Assembly (NCBI RefSeq): GCF_009755225.1
Contig: NZ_WQKZ01000004.1
Coordinates: forward strand, 186,001 to 250,000
Length of the DNA stretch: 64,000 nucleotides
Source: Hymenobacter ginkgonis
GTDB taxonomy: Bacteria > Bacteroidota > Bacteroidia > Cytophagales > Hymenobacteraceae
Direction of reading: 5' to 3'
Of the stretch, positions 34,097 to 41,727 are shown piece after piece. How positions within the stretch are numbered: position 1 is the stretch's first letter; each line of letters begins with the position of its first letter. The position numbers and the translations under genes are program-made. The notes under the pieces are model-generated. The model saw only the letters and a program-made list of their open reading frames with translations, was not told the DNA's origin and searched no databases.

Positions 34097-35458
34097 TTAC
34101 GCTTGCTCCTCGGTGGGCGGTGTGCCGCGGAAAGCATCCAGCTTGCCGCTGCTGTTGGTCAGTTTTACGGGCTTGTTTTCCTTGGCCGACTGATAGATAG
34201 CCTCCATAATGCGTTGGTCTTGTAAGCCTTCCTCGCCGGGGGTGTAGGGCGTTTTGTTGCCGCGCACGCACTCGGCCATGTGGTCCATTTCGAGGGCAAA
34301 CTGCTGCTTGTCGGGGTTGCTGGGCTGTTCAATCATTTGCTTGCCGTTGGGGGCGTGCACTAGTTCCTGCTTGAGGCCTTTGTAGGGGAAAGCCGGGTCC
34401 ATTTTGATGGTACCGGTTTCGGCGTGCACGGCATAGCTCTTGTTATTGAACGAGCCGTAGCCGGTCATGCACTGGGCAATGACGCCGCTGGGGAAACGCA
34501 ACGTAAAGCTCACATTCTCTTCAATTTCCTTGAAACGGTCGTCGCCGGGCGTGCTATAAATCTGGGCGCTTACTTCGGTCGGCTCCTCGCCAAGCAGGAA
34601 GCGCGTGGTGTTGAGGCAATACAGGCCTACGTCGGGCAGCGAGCCGCCGCCGGCCAGGGCTTTTTTGTGGCGCCACTGCTGGTCGTGGGCCTGGTTTTGG
34701 CAGTTCATCATTTGGATGAGCTTGGTCTTGCCGTAGGTTTTGTCGCGTACCAGCTTCTGGGCCTGGCGGTTGAGCGGCTCGTACTGGATGCGGTAGGCAA
34801 TCATGAGTTTTTTGCCGGCTTTTTGGCAGGCAGCAATCATTTCCTCGCACTCCTTCACGGAGTTAGCCATGGGCTTTTCGCAAAGAATGTGTTTGCCGGC
34901 CTTGGCCCCGCGCAGCGTGAACTCGTGGTGTTGCGCGTTGGGCAGCACGATGTAAATCACCTCCACTTCGGGGTTGTCCTTGAGCTTGTCGTAGGTCTGG
35001 TACGAGTAGCAGCTGCTGGGCTTAATGCCGTATTGCTTAGCTACTTTGGCCATTTTATCGGCATCGCCACTCACCAGCGCCACAGGCTTGGCGTGCTTAG
35101 CCTGGCCGAAGGCAGGCAGGATTTCGGCTAGCGTGAGGTGGCCCAGGCCAACAATGGCGTAGCCCACGCGCTGGTCGGGCGCATCGGGGTTGGGGAAGGG
35201 GCCGGCTTTGGGGTCGGTGGGCGCTTCGAGGGGGGGTAGGGTAATGTCGAGCGGGCCGGAGGGCGGCGAGGTCGCAGCGCCTTCTAGGTCAGCGGCTTCG
35301 GCGGCAGCTAGCGGCAGGGCGCTGGCCAGGCCTGCGGCGAGCAAGCCACGCCCGGCGTGGTTAATAAACTGGCGGCGCGAGGTATCGCAGGAGGCAGCTT
35401 CGGTGGTTTCGACCGCAACGCGGTCGAGGGTGGCAGCGGTGGAATTTTCTTGAAACAT
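34097..35458 (-). CDS. Tat-exported Gfo/Idh/MocA family oxidoreductase
   Basis: 453 residues. A twin-arginine signal lies about residues 26-52 (SRRQFINHAGRGLLAAGLASALPLAA), preceded by an unusually long leader. The NAD(P)-binding Rossmann domain has GYAIVGLGHLTLAEILPAFG and LVSGDADKMAKVAKQYGI; the catalytic CEKPMANSVKECEEMIAAC motif (Lys about residue 193) and a C-terminal sugar-binding beta domain follow. It most resembles periplasmic glucose-fructose oxidoreductase-type enzymes that carry their own NADP(H). It probably oxidises or reduces a sugar. It lies upstream of the glycoside hydrolase and pirin genes on the same strand. Confidence 0.88.
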   Translation of the reverse strand: MFQENSTAATLDRVAVETTEAASCDTSRRQFINHAGRGLLAAGLASALPLAAAEAADLEGAATSPPSGPLDITLPPLEAPTDPKAGPFPNPDAPDQRVGYAIVGLGHLTLAEILPAFGQAKHAKPVALVSGDADKMAKVAKQYGIKPSSCYSYQTYDKLKDNPEVEVIYIVLPNAQHHEFTLRGAKAGKHILCEKPMANSVKECEEMIAACQKAGKKLMIAYRIQYEPLNRQAQKLVRDKTYGKTKLIQMMNCQNQAHDQQWRHKKALAGGGSLPDVGLYCLNTTRFLLGEEPTEVSAQIYSTPGDDRFKEIEENVSFTLRFPSGVIAQCMTGYGSFNNKSYAVHAETGTIKMDPAFPYKGLKQELVHAPNGKQMIEQPSNPDKQQFALEMDHMAECVRGNKTPYTPGEEGLQDQRIMEAIYQSAKENKPVKLTNSSGKLDAFRGTPPTEEQA

Positions 35459-35640
35459 AGCTATTGAGACGTATTAAAAAGGCTTGTGCAGGCTGTCTCT
35501 ACGTGCCGAAGGCTGTAAAATGTTGCCCCGCTCCTGATTAAGCCCAACCGTGACAACCTCTAGCGAGCCAGCCGGTTTAAGGCACTACCAAGCCCAGCCC
35601 TGGCGCACCATTGCGCATTTTGGGCGCTTGTTTCTATTCC

Positions 35641-36717
35641 ATGTCCGCACTTTTCGAGCCGCTTACCTTGCGCGGCCTTACCCTAAAAAATCGTATTGTT
35701 GTATCGCCCATGTGCCAGTACAGCGCCGTCGATGGCTTTGCCAACGACTGGCACTTGGTGCACCTGGGCAGCCGCGCCGTGGGCGGAGCCAGCCTGCTTA
35801 TTCAAGAGGCCACGGCGGTATCGCCCGAAGGGCGCATCACCCCCGAAGACCTTGGCATCTGGAAAGATGAGCACATTGATTTCCAACGGCGTATCAATCA
35901 GTTTATCGAAGCCCAGGGCAGCGTGCCGGGCGTGCAGCTAGCCCACGCTGGCCGCAAAGCCAGCACCTACACCAGTTGGCTGGGCAAAGGCCACGGCGCC
36001 GTGCCCGAGGCCGAAGGCGGCTGGCAGGTAGTAGCGCCCAGCGCGGTGCCTTTCTCCGACGACTATCCCCAGCCGGTGGCGCTTGACGCGGCGGGCATCA
36101 AGAAAGTAATTGCTGACTTTCGCAGCGCCACCGAGCGGTCGTTAGCCGCTGGTTTTAAGGTAATTGAGCTGCACGCGGCGCATGGCTATTTGCTGCACGA
36201 ATTTCTGTCGCCGCTCAGCAACCAGCGCACCGACACTTACGGGGGCTCGTTTGAAAACCGCATCCGGTTGCTGCTCGAAGTGGTGGCCGCGGTGCGCCAG
36301 GTATTGCCCGAAGATTTTCCGCTACTGGTACGTATTTCGGCCACCGACTGGACCGAGGGCGGTTGGACAACCGACGAGTCGGTGCAGTTGGCTACCTGGC
36401 TGCGCGACCGGGGGGTAGACCTCGTGGACTGCTCGACGGGCGGCAACGTGGGTACCGCCAAAATTCCGGTCGGCCCTGGCTACCAGGTCGAATTTGCCGA
36501 GCGCATCAAGCGCGAAACTGGCCTGCCCACCGGCGCCGTAGGCCTTATCACCACGCCCGAAGAAGCCGAAACGATTGTGGCCAGCGGCCAAGCCGACCTC
36601 GTGCTGCTGGCCCGCGAAGAACTACGCGACCCGTACTTCCCACTGCACGCCGCCCACCAGCTAGGTGCCGATGTGGCCTGGCCCGTGCAATACGAGCGCG
36701 CCAAACCCCGGAAATAG
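35641..36717 (+). CDS. NADH:flavin oxidoreductase, Old Yellow Enzyme family (YqjM/NamA-like)
   Basis: 358 residues from the ATG at 35641. FMN-binding TIM barrel: LFEPLTLRGLTLKNRIVVSP followed by MCQYSAVDG, with Cys at residue 25, which tunes the flavin in the YqjM subclass. Then GVQLAHAGRKAST, HAAHGYLLHEFLSPLSNQRTD with the His-x-x-His substrate pair, YGGSFENRIRLLLEV, and VLLAREELRDPYF near the C-terminus. It reduces activated C=C bonds or electrophiles with NAD(P)H in the cytoplasm. It is divergent from the Tat-exported oxidoreductase. No regulator is visible. A more upstream in-frame start at 35611 adds only ten unconserved residues. Confidence 0.92.
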   Translation: MSALFEPLTLRGLTLKNRIVVSPMCQYSAVDGFANDWHLVHLGSRAVGGASLLIQEATAVSPEGRITPEDLGIWKDEHIDFQRRINQFIEAQGSVPGVQLAHAGRKASTYTSWLGKGHGAVPEAEGGWQVVAPSAVPFSDDYPQPVALDAAGIKKVIADFRSATERSLAAGFKVIELHAAHGYLLHEFLSPLSNQRTDTYGGSFENRIRLLLEVVAAVRQVLPEDFPLLVRISATDWTEGGWTTDESVQLATWLRDRGVDLVDCSTGGNVGTAKIPVGPGYQVEFAERIKRETGLPTGAVGLITTPEEAETIVASGQADLVLLAREELRDPYFPLHAAHQLGADVAWPVQYERAKPRK

Positions 36718-36790
36718 GCGGTTGCCTTAACGCTGTTTGCTACTGCGCATCTTGTATTTTAAACACAGTTGTAGGACGCCCTCCTCGGCT

Positions 36791-36895
36791 TACCCCACCC
36801 CCTACCCCTCCCTTTGGGGAGAGGGGAGCTACGGCGGCGCGACTGGCAATCGTCCGGCTCCCCTCTCCCCAAGGGGAGGGGTAGGGGGTGGGGTA
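36791..36895. repeat. Large GC-rich inverted repeat built on CTACCCC
   Basis: Arms of about 39 bases (36791-36830 and 36857-36895) are complementary apart from a mismatch near the middle. The left arm begins TACCCCACCCCCTACCCCTC, and each arm also contains an internal CCTTGGGG-type hairpin. It lies between convergent genes. A likely mobile or recombination-prone intergenic repeat distinct from copies A-E. Confidence 0.8.
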
Positions 36896-36968
36896 GGACG
36901 TTAGCGCTGGTTGCTTGCCGCAGTGCGACTAGTCTCTCGCAGATAACGTGGGCAATTAATTCATTTTA

Positions 36969-37994
36969 CTAACCTAACAGGTAGCCACTTTTCACTAGCT
37001 GCCGTTGGTTTTGCGCGTTGCACAGCGCGTAGCTGAAGCCTTTTTGCAAGGCGAAAGCGCCGGTCCGTCCCTGGACATCCACCGCGATAAAGCAGACCTG
37101 AATGTCTTTGGCCTGCGCGCCTTTAATGCGCGCTACCCGCTCGATGGCCGCCCGACAGGCAGCCTCCGGCGCGAGCCCCTGGCGCATCAACTCGACTACG
37201 GTGTGTGCGCCCGCCATCCGAATCACGTCCTCGCCCTGGCCGGTGGCCGCGGCGGCCCCTACCCCATTGTCTACGTAGAGGCCCGAGCCGATGAGGGGCG
37301 AATCGCCCACCCGGCCCCGCATCTTGAAGCCCATGCCGCTGGTGGTGCAGCTGCCGCTAAGGTTGCCCAGCGCATCGAGGGCTAGCATGGCAATGGTGTC
37401 GTGGTTTTGGGGTCCGCCCACGGGCCCCACTTTTTTGTTACCCGAGTTTTCGATGTTAATAATCGGCTTATACGCGCTGGTTTTCAGCCATTCGCGGTAC
37501 GCCTTTTCGGCATCGGGGCTGAGGCGGTCGGGCTCCAGGGGAAAGCCCTGGGCCACGGCAAATTGCTGGGCCCCCTCGCCTACTAGCATTACGTGGGGTG
37601 TTTTCTCCATGATGCGCCGCGCTACGCTGATGGGGTGCTTGATGCGCTCGAGCGCGGCCACGCTGCCGCAGTTGAACTGATGGTCCATGATGCAGGCATC
37701 GAGCGTGACGTGCCCTTCCCGGTCGGGGTTGCCACCCAGGCCCACGCAGCAATTTTGCGAAGCTTCGGTCACCCGCACGCCGGCCTCTACAGCGTCGAGC
37801 GCTGGGCCACCCTTTTGCAGAATTTCCCAGGCGCCCTGGTTAGCTGTCAGGCCCTCATCCCAGGTAGAAAGCACGAGGGCTTTGCCCCGCACTGGGGCTG
37901 GCGGAGGTAGGGCGTGGCCCGGCTGGGCAGCCAGCGCAGCCAGCGCTGCCGCGGAGGCCGAAGCAGTGAGGAATTTTCGACGAGTAGCCATCAT
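36969..37994 (-). CDS. Exported N4-(beta-N-acetylglucosaminyl)-L-asparaginase (glycosylasparaginase)
   Basis: 341 residues. A Tat-like signal (ATRRKFLTASASAAALAALAAQPGHA) indicates export. Ntn-hydrolase of the asparaginase-2 family: STWDEGLTANQGAWEILQKG, GLGGNPDREGHVTLDACIMD, and the autocatalytic cleavage and nucleophile Thr about residue 200 in GPQNHDTIAMLALD, then GSCTTSGMGFKMRGRVGDSP for substrate binding. It cleaves the GlcNAc-Asn bond of N-linked glycoasparagines after proteolysis, so it may help use host or environmental glycoproteins. The ATG at 37991 (MATRRK) is an equally good start. Confidence 0.92.
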   Translation of the reverse strand: MMATRRKFLTASASAAALAALAAQPGHALPPPAPVRGKALVLSTWDEGLTANQGAWEILQKGGPALDAVEAGVRVTEASQNCCVGLGGNPDREGHVTLDACIMDHQFNCGSVAALERIKHPISVARRIMEKTPHVMLVGEGAQQFAVAQGFPLEPDRLSPDAEKAYREWLKTSAYKPIINIENSGNKKVGPVGGPQNHDTIAMLALDALGNLSGSCTTSGMGFKMRGRVGDSPLIGSGLYVDNGVGAAAATGQGEDVIRMAGAHTVVELMRQGLAPEAACRAAIERVARIKGAQAKDIQVCFIAVDVQGRTGAFALQKGFSYALCNAQNQRQLVKSGYLLG

Positions 37995-38094
37995 TCAAAA
38001 CATAAAGCCAGCACTAACACGCTGCTAAGTAACGCGCTAGCTGCTGCATAGCCACTCTTTACCCCCCGTGATGGCAGCGAGCCAGGCCAAGCCC

Positions 38095-38610
38095 TTACCG
38101 TTGCCCCACTACCACGCGCGCCGTCACCAGCAGCTGGCCCAGGTGGCGCGTGGTGTGCTCGGCGGCGTGCACCAGCAGCCCGATTACGGTGCTTGGCAGT
38201 TGCGCCCGCCCTACCCCCCGCCACTCGGCCAAGGTGGCTTCGGGCGTGGCAATGAGCTGCGCCAGTGCGTTATCTACTTGCTGGGCAAAACCTTGCACCA
38301 ACTCCTGCACGGCGCTGGGGTGGGTAGGCGGCTGACCTTCGGCGGCCAGGTAGGCCAGTTGCGCTTCGCTGAGGGCCGCGCCGCGGGCATAGGTAAAGGT
38401 GCGGTCGAGCACGCCCGCCAAGTGGCGCAGGTGAAAGCCCACCGAGGCCAGCCCGAGCGGCCGCTCGGCCAGTTTTTCGGCCGGGAAATTGGCCATGATT
38501 TCCGTTAGTTCTTCGCGGGCTTGCAGCAGGGCGTGGGCCACGGGCTGGAGCAGCGGCGGCACCGCGGGCAGCGGGCCGCGCAGCCATACTTCGGGGAGAG
38601 AGGCGGACAT
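38095..38610 (-). CDS. DinB-like metalloprotein
   Basis: 171 residues, four-helix bundle of the DinB/YfiT type. Helix 1 LLQPVAHALLQAREELTEIM; a first His in GLASVGFHLRHLAGVLDRT; and the last pair in GLLVHAAEHTTRHLGQLLVT, giving the usual three-His metal site. Members include thiol S-transferases (bacillithiol and mycothiol dependent) and proteins of unknown role. No partner gene identifies the substrate. It is divergent from lysA, with 97 bases between the start codons. Confidence 0.82.
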   Translation of the reverse strand: MSASLPEVWLRGPLPAVPPLLQPVAHALLQAREELTEIMANFPAEKLAERPLGLASVGFHLRHLAGVLDRTFTYARGAALSEAQLAYLAAEGQPPTHPSAVQELVQGFAQQVDNALAQLIATPEATLAEWRGVGRAQLPSTVIGLLVHAAEHTTRHLGQLLVTARVVVGQR

Positions 38611-38707
38611 AGCGCAGGTTTATTTTGCAGGATTTAGCCTTCCCTACGCATAGTTGGGCGCTGGGGCTGGGGTAGGGCCGGCTGGCCGGCGTATTTTTGC
38701 ACTACTT

Positions 38708-39910
38708 ATGTCCGCACTCCCTGCTTCTTCCCTGCTGGCCGCCGCCAAGCAGTTTGGCACCCCGCTCTACGTGTACCAGGCCGACACTATTCGGGCGCAG
38801 TACCACAAGCTTACCAGCGCCTTTAGTGGCCACCCCACGCGCTTTTTCTACGCCTGCAAAGCCCTCACCAACGTAGCCGTGCTGAAGGTGCTATTGGCCG
38901 AAGGCGCCGGCCTCGACTGCGTGAGCATCAACGAAGTAAAGTTGGGTTTGCACGTGGGTTTTCAGCCCGAAAATATCTTGTTCACGCCCAACAGCGTAGC
39001 TTTTTCGGAGCTAGTCGAAGCCAAAGAACTGGGCGTTAATCTCAACATCGACAACCTGTCGCTGCTCGAGCAATTTGGGGCCACCTATGGCGGCTCCTAC
39101 CCGGTGTGCGTGCGCCTGAACCCGCACATTGAGGCGGGCGGCAATTATAAAATCTCGACCGGCCACATCGACAGCAAGTTTGGCGTCAGCATTCACCAAA
39201 TGCGCCACCTCGAGCGCGTAGTGAAAGGCACCGGCCTGCACGTGCGCGGCCTGCACATGCACACGGGCTCCGAAATAAAGGACGTGAGCGTGTTTTTGCG
39301 GGTGCTGGAAGTGATTTTTGACGCGGCGCGCCGCTTCCCTAACCTAGAGTTTCTCGACCTCGGCTCGGGCTTCAAAGTGCCCTACAAGCCCGGCGACCCC
39401 GAAACCGACGTGGCTAGCCTAGGCCAACAAGTGGCCCAGGCTTTCCAGGAATTTGAGCAGGAATATGGCCGGCCACTCGAGGCGTGGTTCGAGCCCGGCA
39501 AATATTTGGTGAGCGAGGCGGGCTTTTTGCTTGTCGAAGTTTCGACGGTGAAGCACACCACAGCCACCGTGTTTGCGGGCGTCAATTCGGGCTTCAACCA
39601 CCTCATTCGGCCCATGATGTACGAGGCTTATCACCACATCAGCAACCTCTCGCACCCCAACGGCCCCGAGCGGCTGTACACGGTAGTGGGCAACATCTGC
39701 GAAACCGACACCTTTGCCTGGGACCGCCTGCTGCCCGAGGTGCGCGAGGGCGATATCCTGGTTTTCCATAATGCCGGCGCCTACGGCTTCGAGATGAGCA
39801 GTTCGTTCAACTCGCGCTTGCGCCCCGCCGAAGTGCTGCTCGAAGGCGAAGAACTGCGCCTCATCCGCCGCCGCCAAACGTTTGAAGATTTGTTGGCCGG
39901 CCAGGTGTAA
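38708..39910 (+). CDS. lysA: Diaminopimelate decarboxylase
   Basis: Last step of lysine synthesis: decarboxylates meso-diaminopimelate. 400 residues from the ATG at 38708. PLP Lys51 in FFYACKALTN; HIDSKFGVS; GLHMHTGSEI; DLGSGFKVPY; EPGKYLVSEAGFLLVEV; GNICETDTFAWDRLLPEV with the active-site Cys; FHNAGAYGFEMSSSFNSR. A perfect TAnnTTTG element (TATTTTTG, 38692-38699) ends 8 bases before the ATG, so the mRNA may have almost no 5' leader. The meso-DAP type agrees with the mDAP-adding MurE motif further along the window. Confidence 0.93.
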   Translation: MSALPASSLLAAAKQFGTPLYVYQADTIRAQYHKLTSAFSGHPTRFFYACKALTNVAVLKVLLAEGAGLDCVSINEVKLGLHVGFQPENILFTPNSVAFSELVEAKELGVNLNIDNLSLLEQFGATYGGSYPVCVRLNPHIEAGGNYKISTGHIDSKFGVSIHQMRHLERVVKGTGLHVRGLHMHTGSEIKDVSVFLRVLEVIFDAARRFPNLEFLDLGSGFKVPYKPGDPETDVASLGQQVAQAFQEFEQEYGRPLEAWFEPGKYLVSEAGFLLVEVSTVKHTTATVFAGVNSGFNHLIRPMMYEAYHHISNLSHPNGPERLYTVVGNICETDTFAWDRLLPEVREGDILVFHNAGAYGFEMSSSFNSRLRPAEVLLEGEELRLIRRRQTFEDLLAGQV

Positions 39911-39945
39911 GGCAGCATTGTCTTTACTTGAAGAACAGTCCTGCC

Positions 39946-40362
39946 CTACCCCTGCTTGAGCAGCCAGGCAATAGCTTCGGGTTCGTGTTCGAAGCTGCGG
40001 TACTGGTGGCCGAGCTTGCGGCTGGTCATCACCACGCTGGTCATGGCGAGGCGGGCAAATACGTCGTGGGCCACTACCACGGCGCCGTAGCGGTAGCCAC
40101 CTTCCTGCACGGCGCGGGGCAGCCACTCGTTTATCATCCAGGTTTCTTCCGCATTCGTAAAACCACTCATTTGCTGCTGGTTAATGAGCATTTTACTCCA
40201 GCCGTGGCGCACCAGCGCCTGGCGGGCATGGTTGAGTAAGGCCTGAAACTGGGCTTCATTGCGGGCGCCGGGGTAGTATTCTAGGTGCAGGTAGGCTTGG
40301 GGCTCTTCCCAGAGGCAGCCAGCGTTATTTTTAAAATAGATGGTACGAGAGGCGGCAGACAT
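39946..40362 (-). CDS. Conserved hypothetical protein, possibly SpoIIAA/STAS-like
   Basis: About 138 residues from the ATG at 40362. No signal or membrane segment. Alternating strands and helices (AYLHLEYYPG, LLNHARQALVRHGWSKMLIN, WMINEWLPRAVQEGGYRYGA, ending in FEHEPEAIAWLLKQG) recall the SpoIIAA/SEC14-like fold in many unnamed Bacteroidota proteins. This is an impression of fold, not a family match. It converges with lysA (36 bases between stops) and is divergent from the pentapeptide-repeat gene. Confidence 0.6.
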   Translation of the reverse strand: MSAASRTIYFKNNAGCLWEEPQAYLHLEYYPGARNEAQFQALLNHARQALVRHGWSKMLINQQQMSGFTNAEETWMINEWLPRAVQEGGYRYGAVVVAHDVFARLAMTSVVMTSRKLGHQYRSFEHEPEAIAWLLKQG

Positions 40363-40490
40363 GGCGCGCAAAGCAAGGGCAACGACTTCGTCCGTCCGGC
40401 AATAGACCGGGGCCGGAGTGAGCCAGGCAACCCGCCTTAAACTAGTAAGCTGCGCCAGAGGTTAGCTTTTCGCCTCTTTTACTTTGCCCT

Positions 40491-41096
40491 ATGAAGCCTC
40501 GCCGCAAACTTGCTACCCTGCGCAAACCCGACTATTTCCCGGCCGAAAACGTGCTCACCGGCCTCGACGCGCCCCGTCTATTGGCGCTGGGCCGCGAGTT
40601 CGAGCAGTTCCGCTTCGTGAATTGCGACCTGAGCGGCGCCGCGCTGGGCAACCTGCGGTTTGAAGACTGCCTGTTTGAACGCTGCAACCTGACTACGGCC
40701 AAACTCACCGGCACGGCCCTGCAAAACGTGGCGTTTGCCGATTGCAAGTTGCTGGGCGTACCCTTCGGCGCGTGCCAGGACATGTTGTTTGGGGTGCATT
40801 TCGACCAGTGCCAGCTGCGCTACGCCGCCTTTGGGGGCAAGCGCATGGCGGGCACGCGCTTCGTGCAGTGCTCGCTGGATGAGGCCGATTTTACCAACGC
40901 CGACCTCACCGGCGCCGTATTCGAGCACTGCGACCTGACGCGCACGGGCTTTCACAACACCACCTTGGCCGGTGCCGATTTTACTACTGCCACCGGCTTT
41001 AGCCTCGACCCCGAAACCAATACGCTAACCGGCGCCCGCTTCGCGCTGGCGGGCCTACCGGGCTTGCTCGACAAGCACGGGCTGGTGGTAGAGTAG
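40491..41096 (+). CDS. Pentapeptide repeat protein (Qnr/McbG-like size)
   Basis: 201 residues forming a right-handed quadrilateral beta helix: repeats A(D/N)LxX-type such as FRFVNCDLSGAALGNLRFED, CNLTTAKLTGTALQNVAFAD, CQLRYAAFGGKRMAGTRFVQ, CSLDEADFTNADLTGAVFEH and CDLTRTGFHNTTLAGADFTT, with Cys repeatedly at one face position. The size and the Cys-rich turns resemble Qnr/McbG DNA-mimic proteins that bind gyrase, but many homologues have no such role and resistance cannot be claimed. A TACTTTG element (40480-40486) ends 4 bases before the ATG, suggesting a near-leaderless transcript. Confidence 0.85.
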   Translation: MKPRRKLATLRKPDYFPAENVLTGLDAPRLLALGREFEQFRFVNCDLSGAALGNLRFEDCLFERCNLTTAKLTGTALQNVAFADCKLLGVPFGACQDMLFGVHFDQCQLRYAAFGGKRMAGTRFVQCSLDEADFTNADLTGAVFEHCDLTRTGFHNTTLAGADFTTATGFSLDPETNTLTGARFALAGLPGLLDKHGLVVE

Positions 41097-41186
41097 GCCA
41101 GCCCTACCCCCTGGCCAGGGCCCGGCTGAAACCCCAACCCCCACCCGCTAGTTAGGAAGCTAGTACTCACTGCTTATTCCCTTATT

Positions 41187-41714
41187 TTGCTTACCCTCCT
41201 TGTCGGCACCAGCCGCCCCCAGTCGCGCACCCGGCGCGTGGCCGATTTCTACGCTACCCTGCTCGACGAGCTGGGCGCGGCTTACCAATTTCTGGATTTG
41301 GTAGACCTGCCGGCCGACTTTCTTAATGAAGCACTCTACCACAATGCTGGGCAGCACCCCGAGTTCAACCGCCTCATCGCGCCGCTCGACCAGTCGGATA
41401 AAATCGTCATTTTTGCGCCCGAGTACAACTGCTCCATCCCCGGCGCGCTCAAGGCGTTTATCGATGGCCTACCCTACCCCGGCGGTATTCGGGGCAAGAA
41501 GGCGGCGCTCGTTAGCCTGAGCAGTGGCAGCCAGGGTGGCTCGCTAGCCCTGAGCCACTTAACCGACATTCTTTTTTACTTGGGCACGGCCGTGCTGCCC
41601 CAACGCGTGCGCCTGCCCAACATCAGCCAGCACCTCTCCAAAGAAGGCATCATTACCGACCCGCTGCTGCGGCAGGTACTGCGCGAGCAGGCCCAGGCGC
41701 TGCTCGCGCTGTAG
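41187..41714 (+). CDS. NADPH-dependent FMN reductase family protein
   Basis: 175 residues, flavodoxin-like. The N-terminal strand and phosphate loop LTLLVGTSRPQSRTRRV, then FLDLVDLPADFLNE, IVIFAPEYNCSIPGALKAFID (the PEYN FMN-binding motif) and LVSLSSGSQGGSLALSHL. It uses NAD(P)H to reduce FMN or quinone/azo substrates. No ATG precedes the first strand; TTG at 41187 is used because the first strand must be included, yet TATTTTG there also resembles a -7 promoter element, so the start needs experimental support. It converges with the PepSY gene (13 bases between stops). Confidence 0.85.
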   Translation: MLTLLVGTSRPQSRTRRVADFYATLLDELGAAYQFLDLVDLPADFLNEALYHNAGQHPEFNRLIAPLDQSDKIVIFAPEYNCSIPGALKAFIDGLPYPGGIRGKKAALVSLSSGSQGGSLALSHLTDILFYLGTAVLPQRVRLPNISQHLSKEGIITDPLLRQVLREQAQALLAL

Positions 41715-41727
41715 GGGGGTAGGGTGG

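Noticed and set aside
40491..41096. Pentapeptide repeat protein as a quinolone-resistance (Qnr) determinant
   Set aside because: Only size and repeat type match; Qnr-specific loops cannot be established from the sequence by eye, and the family is functionally broad.
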